Shown piece by piece: positions 7,271 to 10,908 of a DNA stretch of 10,908 nucleotides (the first letter of the stretch is position 1; each line of letters begins with the position of its first letter). The notes under the pieces are model-generated. The model worked only from the letters and a program-made list of their open reading frames with translations, made no database searches and was not told where the DNA came from. The DNA comes from an uncultured Tidjanibacter sp. GTDB taxonomy: Bacteria > Bacteroidota > Bacteroidia > Bacteroidales > Rikenellaceae. Made by a program: the position numbers and the translations under genes. The stretch lies in contig CAKUKW010000049.1 in NCBI GenBank assembly GCA_934663885.1, positions 1 through 10,908 of the forward strand. Direction: 5' to 3'.

Positions 7271-7296
7271 GCGATACGGCTATTTTTCAGTATCGC
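7271..7296. repeat. Perfect 7-bp inverted repeat upstream of the ketosynthase operon
   Basis: GCGATAC (7271-7277) and GTATCGC (7290-7296) flank a 12-base T-rich spacer. It lies 48 bp upstream of the -33 box of the operon promoter and after the preceding terminator, with no T run behind it. An operator for a dimeric regulator is possible; the arms are centred about 19 bp apart, near two helical turns. Function is unknown. Confidence 0.45.
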
Positions 7297-7343
7297 ATAT
7301 AATATTTTCGGTGCCCGATATATCCTTCCCGGTAATTTTTGGC

Positions 7344-7374
7344 GTTGTCACCTTTTTTCTTCCTCCTATTTTTG
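7344..7374 (+). promoter_or_regulatory. Bacteroidetes-type promoter of the ketosynthase operon
   Basis: GTTG (7344-7347), a 19-bp spacer, then TATTTTTG (7367-7374), a perfect match to -7 TAnnTTTG at the preferred spacing. Transcription would start near 7380 and give a leader of about 18 nt containing AAAGGA. This rules out the earlier in-frame start at 7311, which would lie upstream of the promoter. The -7 box is identical to that of the kinase operon. Confidence 0.75.
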
Positions 7375-7397
7375 TTTTAGAACAAAGGATAACAGAT

Positions 7398-8621
7398 ATG
7401 AAGAGCAGGGTTGTAATAACAGGAATGGGAATTTATTCTTGTCTTGGGAAAACACTGGACGAAGTTAGGGATTCTCTTTATTACGGAAAATCGGGAATCG
7501 TATTCAATGCCGCCCGTAAAGAGTCGGGATTCCGTTCGGGCCTTACTGCGAATATCGAAGTGCCGGATCTAAAGGATATTCTTTCGCGTAACGAACGGGT
7601 ATTTATGCCCGAACAGGCCAAATATGCCTACATAGCCACCGTCGATGCGCTCACGCAGGCTGGCCTCGGTCCCGGGTACATGGAAAAAAATGAAGTGGGC
7701 ATTCTTTACGGCAACGACAGCTCAACACAACCGACGGTCGATTGCGTGGACAAATTCCGTGAGAAAGGCACCACATCGGCCATAGGTTCCGGCGGCATAT
7801 TCCAGTCGATGAATTCCACGATTACAATGAATCTGGCTTGCATCCTTAAACTCAAAGGGATGAACCTTACCGTTTCGGGGGCATGCGCCAGCGGTTCCCA
7901 TGCCATCGGCCTTGGGACCATACTGATAAGGGAAGGTCTGCAGGAGTGCCTGATATGCGGCGGGGCGCAGGAAGTGAATCCGTGGTCGGTGTGCAGTTTC
8001 GACGGTATCAGCGCCTTTTCGCTGCGTGAGGATTCTCCTACGAAAGCCTCGCGTCCTTTCGACCGCGACCGCGACGGGCTCGTTCCGGGCGGGGGTGCGG
8101 CTACTATCATACTGGAAAGTTACGAGTCGGCCCGCAAAAGGGGGGCCAAAATACTTGCGGAAATAATAGGCTACGGGTTCTCGGGCAACGGCGATCATAT
8201 ATCGGTTCCCAACGTCGACGGGCCCGCAAGATCTATAAATATGGCAATCCGGCAGGCGGGGATAAACATAAGTGAGGTAAAATATGTTAATGCGCACGCT
8301 ACGTCTACGCCTGTCGGGGATGCCAACGAGGCAAAGGCCATAAACGCTGTTTTCGGGGACTATAAGCCCGAGGTTACGTCCACTAAATCACAGACAGGCC
8401 ATGAAATGTGGATGGCCGGGGCCAGCGAAGTAATATATTCAGTACTGATGATGCACGGCGGATTCATAGCCCCGAACCTTAATTTCGAAAATCCCGACGA
8501 GGATTCCGCCAGGCTTAATATACCGGCCGAACGTGTAGATAAGGAATTCGACGTTTTCCTATCCAATTCATTCGGTTTCGGCGGTACCAATTCGACACTT
8601 ATAGTAAAGAATTTCAAATAA
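7398..8621 (+). CDS. Beta-ketoacyl-ACP synthase, FabB-like, aryl polyene/flexirubin-cluster type
   Basis: A 407-residue decarboxylating condensing enzyme of FabB length, expected to elongate an acyl-ACP with malonyl-ACP. Seen: N-terminal VVITGMGIYSCLG (5-17); nucleophile Cys163 in SGACASGSH; PFDRDRDGL with a glycine-rich loop as in FabB (220-233); His300 in NAHATSTPVGD; Lys330 and His335 in STKSQTGHE; C-terminal NSFGFGGTNS (390-399). The Cys-His-His triad is complete, so it is a catalytic subunit rather than a chain-length-factor partner. The usual Gly-Ala-Ala-Gly after the second His is replaced by MWMAGASE, a variant I associate with aryl polyene/flexirubin-cluster synthases of this phylum. 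ATG 7398 is chosen over an upstream in-frame start at 7311 because of the promoter, the AAAGGA box and the family N-terminus. It is the first gene of the operon and lies 19 bases before the carrier protein. A housekeeping FabB role is unlikely given the neighbours. Confidence 0.93.
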   Translation: MKSRVVITGMGIYSCLGKTLDEVRDSLYYGKSGIVFNAARKESGFRSGLTANIEVPDLKDILSRNERVFMPEQAKYAYIATVDALTQAGLGPGYMEKNEVGILYGNDSSTQPTVDCVDKFREKGTTSAIGSGGIFQSMNSTITMNLACILKLKGMNLTVSGACASGSHAIGLGTILIREGLQECLICGGAQEVNPWSVCSFDGISAFSLREDSPTKASRPFDRDRDGLVPGGGAATIILESYESARKRGAKILAEIIGYGFSGNGDHISVPNVDGPARSINMAIRQAGINISEVKYVNAHATSTPVGDANEAKAINAVFGDYKPEVTSTKSQTGHEMWMAGASEVIYSVLMMHGGFIAPNLNFENPDEDSARLNIPAERVDKEFDVFLSNSFGFGGTNSTLIVKNFK

Positions 8622-8640
8622 TAACATAAAATATACAACT

Positions 8641-8886
8641 ATGAAAAAGGAACAGATTATCGAGAAAACGAATGTCGCATTATGCAGCGAATTCGAAAAG
8701 GAGCCGCAGCAGTTGAAACCGTCGGACAATATTAAGGACTCGTTGGAACTGGATAGTCTCGGGTTCGTGGATATGGTGGCGCTGCTCGAAGATGAATTCT
8801 CAATACAGATCAACGGCAAGGAAATAGTGCAGCTAAAAACTTTTGCCGACCTGTACGATTATCTGGAGATTAAAATCGCTTCGTGA
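8641..8886 (+). CDS. Acyl carrier protein
   Basis: An 81-residue acidic four-helix carrier protein. The phosphopantetheine attachment site is Ser39 in LELDSLGFVDMVALLED (35-51), with helix II following; the C-terminal stretch TFADLYDYLEIKI (67-79) is the usual last helix. It would carry the growing chain between the ketosynthase, dehydratase-like proteins and thioesterase of this operon and needs activation by a phosphopantetheinyl transferase not present here. It differs from housekeeping AcpP in having GFVD instead of the classic DTVE after DSL, which fits a dedicated carrier. There is no clear ribosome binding site; the leader is A-rich. Its stop codon overlaps the next start (TGATG), so the two are translationally coupled. 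Confidence 0.93.
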   Translation: MKKEQIIEKTNVALCSEFEKEPQQLKPSDNIKDSLELDSLGFVDMVALLEDEFSIQINGKEIVQLKTFADLYDYLEIKIAS

Positions 8887-9317
8887 TGTCCTGGCCTTTG
8901 TATCGGGGCGAAGATATTGGCGGGCTGCTGCCTCAAAGGGAGCCGTTCCTTATGGTAGACGTGCTTTACGGGTGTACCATAGCCGGATGCTGTACAGGGT
9001 ATGGCATACGCCGTGACGACATATTCTGCGACGGTATGCTTTTCAGCGCCGAGGGTATCATAGAGCATATTGCTCAGTCCGGCTCGCTTCTCCTCGGGTA
9101 TAATGCCGTAGAGAAAGGGCTACAGGCTCCACTCGGTTACATAGGCGAAATTAAAAAATTCAGCCTTGTACAGCATCCGCGTAGCGGGCAATCGCTCTCG
9201 ACACACGTAAACGTCGATAAGGAATTGGACGGCATTTACCTTATGTCAGCCGAAACCATGGTTAAAAACGCGAGTATCGCGCAGTGCCGCATGAAGTTGT
9301 CGCTTGTGCGAAGTTAA
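8886..9317 (+). CDS. Hotdog-fold 3-hydroxyacyl-ACP dehydratase-like protein lacking the catalytic His
   Basis: A 143-residue hotdog protein of the FabA/FabZ superfamily. LLPQREPFLMVDVL (14-27) matches the FabZ start (LPHRYPFLLVD), and IIEHIAQSGSLLLGY (58-72) matches the central helix, in which Glu60 aligns with the catalytic Glu of FabZ. The HFPGxP motif that supplies the catalytic His 14 residues earlier is absent: the stretch 46-53 reads IFCDGMLF. The protein therefore keeps half of the dyad. ApeP-type proteins of aryl polyene clusters look similar. It may be a heterodimer partner of the hotdog protein encoded at 9757-10155, which has the opposite loss. The start is ATG 8886, overlapping the carrier protein stop by one base (TGATG); GTG 8883 is the in-frame alternative. 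The product would act on chains bound to that carrier. Confidence 0.82.
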   Translation: MSWPLYRGEDIGGLLPQREPFLMVDVLYGCTIAGCCTGYGIRRDDIFCDGMLFSAEGIIEHIAQSGSLLLGYNAVEKGLQAPLGYIGEIKKFSLVQHPRSGQSLSTHVNVDKELDGIYLMSAETMVKNASIAQCRMKLSLVRS

Positions 9318-9324
9318 AAGCAAT

Positions 9325-9330
9325 GGAGGA
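9325..9330 (+). promoter_or_regulatory. Ribosome binding site that fixes the thioesterase start
   Basis: GGAGGA lies 7 bases before ATG 9338. The in-frame ATG at 9323 overlaps this box and has no binding site of its own, so 9338 is the better start. It is one of only two strong Shine-Dalgarno sequences in the window. Confidence 0.7.
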
Positions 9331-9337
9331 CGTAAAG

Positions 9338-9745
9338 ATGTTATCTCTGGTAACGCAGGTTACGGTAAGGTTCAGTGAGGTGGATTCTCTGGGTGTAGTC
9401 TGGCACGGCAATTACGTGAAATACATGGAGGACGGCAGGGAGGCTTTCGGCCGTGAATACGGGTTAGGTTATATGAGGATATGCCAAGAAGGGTATTGTA
9501 CGCCGGTGGTCGGGCTTAATGTCGAATACTGTTCTCCTGCCCGACTGGATGACAACCTTGAGGTAACGACCGTTTATGTGCCTCAAAAAGCATCCAAGCA
9601 GGTTTATGAGTATGAAATACGAAACAAAGCAGATGGCCGCCTGATTGTGAAAGCTGAATCCGTACAGCTTATTATGTCGTTGGACGGGGAGCTGGAAGCA
9701 TCGAAACCCGAATTTTTCAGGGAGTGGGAGAAGAAATATTTTTAA
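9338..9745 (+). CDS. 4HBT/YbgC-type acyl thioesterase
   Basis: A 135-residue single-hotdog thioesterase expected to hydrolyse an acyl- or aroyl-thioester (CoA or ACP). The N-terminal signature RFSEVDSLGVVWHGNYVKYM (11-30) fits the 4-hydroxybenzoyl-CoA thioesterase/YbgC pattern, with Asp16 at the catalytic position and HGNY in place of the usual HxxY. The rest has the expected strands: LNVEYCSPARLDDNLEV (about 60-76), YEYEIRN, and LIVKAESVQLIMSLDG near the end. In aryl polyene-type operons a protein of this kind is regularly present, perhaps to release the chain or clear stalled thioesters; substrate is not deducible here. It begins 20 bases after the previous stop and ends 11 bases before the next start. 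Longer forms starting at 9323 or 9284 are possible but less supported. Confidence 0.88.
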   Translation: MLSLVTQVTVRFSEVDSLGVVWHGNYVKYMEDGREAFGREYGLGYMRICQEGYCTPVVGLNVEYCSPARLDDNLEVTTVYVPQKASKQVYEYEIRNKADGRLIVKAESVQLIMSLDGELEASKPEFFREWEKKYF

Positions 9746-9756
9746 AAAGAAAAAAA

Positions 9757-10155
9757 ATGTTACTGGACGAATATTATATAATAAGGGACAGGGAATCCTG
9801 CGAAAACCATTACGAATACGGTATCGAACTCAATCCTGATTCCGATATATTTAAAGGACATTTTCCGGGGAATCCGATATCCCCTGGGGTATGCGGGATA
9901 AGGATAGTGGCAGAATGTTCATCCGAGATATTGGGGCAGAGGCTCGAATTCGTCTCGATTGACAAATGCCGCTTCTTTTCGGTGATCAGGCCTGATGAAA
10001 ACCGGTACCTGGTGGCCGACATTACGGTGAAGGAGATGAAAGACGGGCTTTATTTTGTCAAAGCCGAAGTTACCGATTCCAAAGAGGTATTGATTGAAAT
10101 GACCGGGTGCCTCGCAACTATGGATTATTTATTATGCAATACGATATCGTCATAA
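9757..10155 (+). CDS. FabZ-like hotdog dehydratase-like protein lacking the catalytic Glu
   Basis: A 132-residue hotdog protein. IFKGHFPGNPISPGV (31-45) is a clear FabZ/ApeI-type motif with the catalytic His35. The residue 14 places later, Glu in FabZ, is Arg49, and the following AQ of the FabZ helix reads AE (52-53). The catalytic Glu is thus missing, although Glu53 one turn later could conceivably substitute. Central and C-terminal strands (LEFVSIDKCRFFSVIRPDE, 63-81, and VKAEVTDSKEVLIEMTGCLA) are as expected. ATG 9757 is chosen; an in-frame GTG at 9724 would overlap the thioesterase gene. The leader is only A/G-rich. It overlaps the FAD oxidoreductase gene by 22 nt. It may pair with the hotdog protein at 8886-9317, which retains the Glu. 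ApeI-like proteins of aryl polyene clusters are the best functional comparison. Confidence 0.82.
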   Translation: MLLDEYYIIRDRESCENHYEYGIELNPDSDIFKGHFPGNPISPGVCGIRIVAECSSEILGQRLEFVSIDKCRFFSVIRPDENRYLVADITVKEMKDGLYFVKAEVTDSKEVLIEMTGCLATMDYLLCNTISS

Positions 10156-10908
10156 TAGGGGGCGGGCTGGGAGGCCTGCAGTGTGCTTATATCCTTTCGC
10201 GAAAAGGGTATAATGTCTGCGTGCTCGAAAAAGAGAGCCATGCCGGCGGATGCCTTCAGGTATTCTCGCGGCGCGGCATGCGGTTCGACACAGGCTTCCA
10301 TTATGTCGGCGGGTTAGACAGCGGGCAGGCCATGTATAGGCTTATGGACTATTACGGCCTGCTGGGACTGCCCTGGCACCGCCTCGACCCGGCCTGTTAT
10401 GACGAAGTTATTATAAACGGAAAAAGATACCCGTTCCCGAACGGCCACGAAGCGTTCGTGGAAACCATGTCGGAATATTTTCCGCATCAGAGGACGAATC
10501 TGGATAATTATTCGCAGTTGCTGAAAAAAGTAGGAAATAACGTATTCGACGTTTTCGGCGAGGGGTACGCAAGGATGCACGATTTTCATAACTCCTTGTT
10601 CTCCGAGCCTGCTTACGGATATCTTCGTAATACTTTTGACGACGAAGCGCTCATAAACGTGCTGGCAGGGACTTCACTGAAACTCGAACCTCATCACGAA
10701 AAACTGCCGTTGTATATTTTCGCCCAGACCAACGAGTCTTACTTGGAAAGCGCCTGGCGAATGAAGGGTGGGGGAGAGCAGGTCGCCCTCGCCTTGGTAT
10801 CGGCAATACGTTACAATGGCGGCTCTGTGATATGCGGAAAGGAGGTAGTGGAACTTGTAGAGAAGAAGGGCAGGATCGCGGCGGCAAGGACTTCTGACGG
10901 GGATACGG
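10134..10908 (+). CDS. CrtI/CrtISO-like NAD(P)/FAD-dependent oxidoreductase, 3' end cut by window
   Basis: The frame from ATG 10134 stays open to the last base, giving 258 residues of a protein usually about 490-510 long. Seen: Rossmann FAD-binding motif IIGGGLGGLQCAYIL (7-21), the acidic residue ending strand 2 (Glu32 in VCVLEKE), the second glycine pair HAGG (36-39), and FDTGFHYVGG (51-60), typical of the phytoene desaturase/carotenoid isomerase/retinol saturase group. Further on, MKGGGEQVALAL (about 218-229) is the conserved family stretch that precedes the FAD-contacting strand. Such enzymes oxidise, reduce or isomerise conjugated polyene chains. A gene of this kind is a regular member of flexirubin/aryl polyene clusters in Bacteroidota, where its exact reaction is not settled. 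It overlaps the preceding gene by 22 nt, so translation is probably coupled. The operon clearly continues beyond the window. Confidence 0.9.
   Translation, partial: MQYDIVIIGGGLGGLQCAYILSRKGYNVCVLEKESHAGGCLQVFSRRGMRFDTGFHYVGGLDSGQAMYRLMDYYGLLGLPWHRLDPACYDEVIINGKRYPFPNGHEAFVETMSEYFPHQRTNLDNYSQLLKKVGNNVFDVFGEGYARMHDFHNSLFSEPAYGYLRNTFDDEALINVLAGTSLKLEPHHEKLPLYIFAQTNESYLESAWRMKGGGEQVALALVSAIRYNGGSVICGKEVVELVEKKGRIAAARTSDGDT

Noticed and set aside
7311..7397. An N-terminal extension of the ketosynthase from ATG 7311
   Set aside because: It would start upstream of the promoter at 7344-7374, add residues not found in the family, and lacks a ribosome binding site.
7722..8297. A 191-codon minus-strand frame inside the ketosynthase gene
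   Set aside because: It is antisense to the catalytic core of a clear ketosynthase and shows no domain or start signal.
8886..9317. A normal, self-sufficient FabZ/FabA dehydratase
   Set aside because: The HFPG motif with the catalytic His is absent, so full activity as a homodimer is doubtful; it is called dehydratase-like instead.

Overview
The window looks like a chromosomal segment of a member of the Bacteroidota, most likely a gut-type Bacteroidales. The evidence is promoters of the Bacteroidetes type (-33 TTTG / -7 TAnnTTTG), weak or absent Shine-Dalgarno sequences ahead of several genes, a lipoprotein of the PCMD type, a LytS/LytTR sensor-regulator pair, and moderate GC with much ATA and AGG codon use. 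No tRNA, rRNA, CRISPR array, insertion sequence or phage gene was seen. All genes lie on the + strand.

Layout. (1) 1-414: the 3' end of a repeat protein with AYWxxG motifs, closed by a strong terminator. (2) 687-2414: a complete thiamine-diphosphate and FAD-dependent pyruvate oxidase of the Lactobacillus/Streptococcus type, on its own and followed by a terminator. (3) 2749-4671: a promoter, a four-helix membrane histidine kinase of the LytS family, and a LytTR response regulator overlapping it by 4 nt. (4) 4705-7245: an intergenic region with direct and inverted repeats, then a secreted beta-barrel protein and a PCMD-type lipoprotein, ending in a GC-rich terminator. (5) 7271-10908: an inverted repeat, a good Bacteroidetes promoter, and a tightly packed operon that runs off the window: FabB-like ketosynthase, acyl carrier protein, hotdog dehydratase-like protein, 4HBT-type thioesterase, FabZ-like hotdog protein, and a truncated CrtI-like FAD oxidoreductase.

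How the parts work together. Region 5 has the gene content of the aryl polyene/flexirubin-type (type II polyketide/fatty acid-like) clusters known from Bacteroidota: the ketosynthase extends a chain on the dedicated carrier protein, the hotdog proteins dehydrate it, the thioesterase releases or edits it, and the FAD enzyme would act on the conjugated chain. The most interesting detail is that the two dehydratase-like proteins have complementary losses in the FabZ catalytic dyad: one keeps the Glu and lacks the His, the other keeps the His and lacks the Glu. This suggests a heterodimer with a shared active site. Region 3 may control region 4: a tandem direct repeat of the spacing expected for a LytTR dimer sits directly downstream of the regulator and upstream of the beta-barrel gene.

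Two genes are cut by the window edges: the 5' end of the first and the 3' end of the last. Five start codons were placed downstream of the longest possible one, using promoter position, ribosome binding site or family alignment. Family assignments come from motifs recognised by eye, not from a database search.
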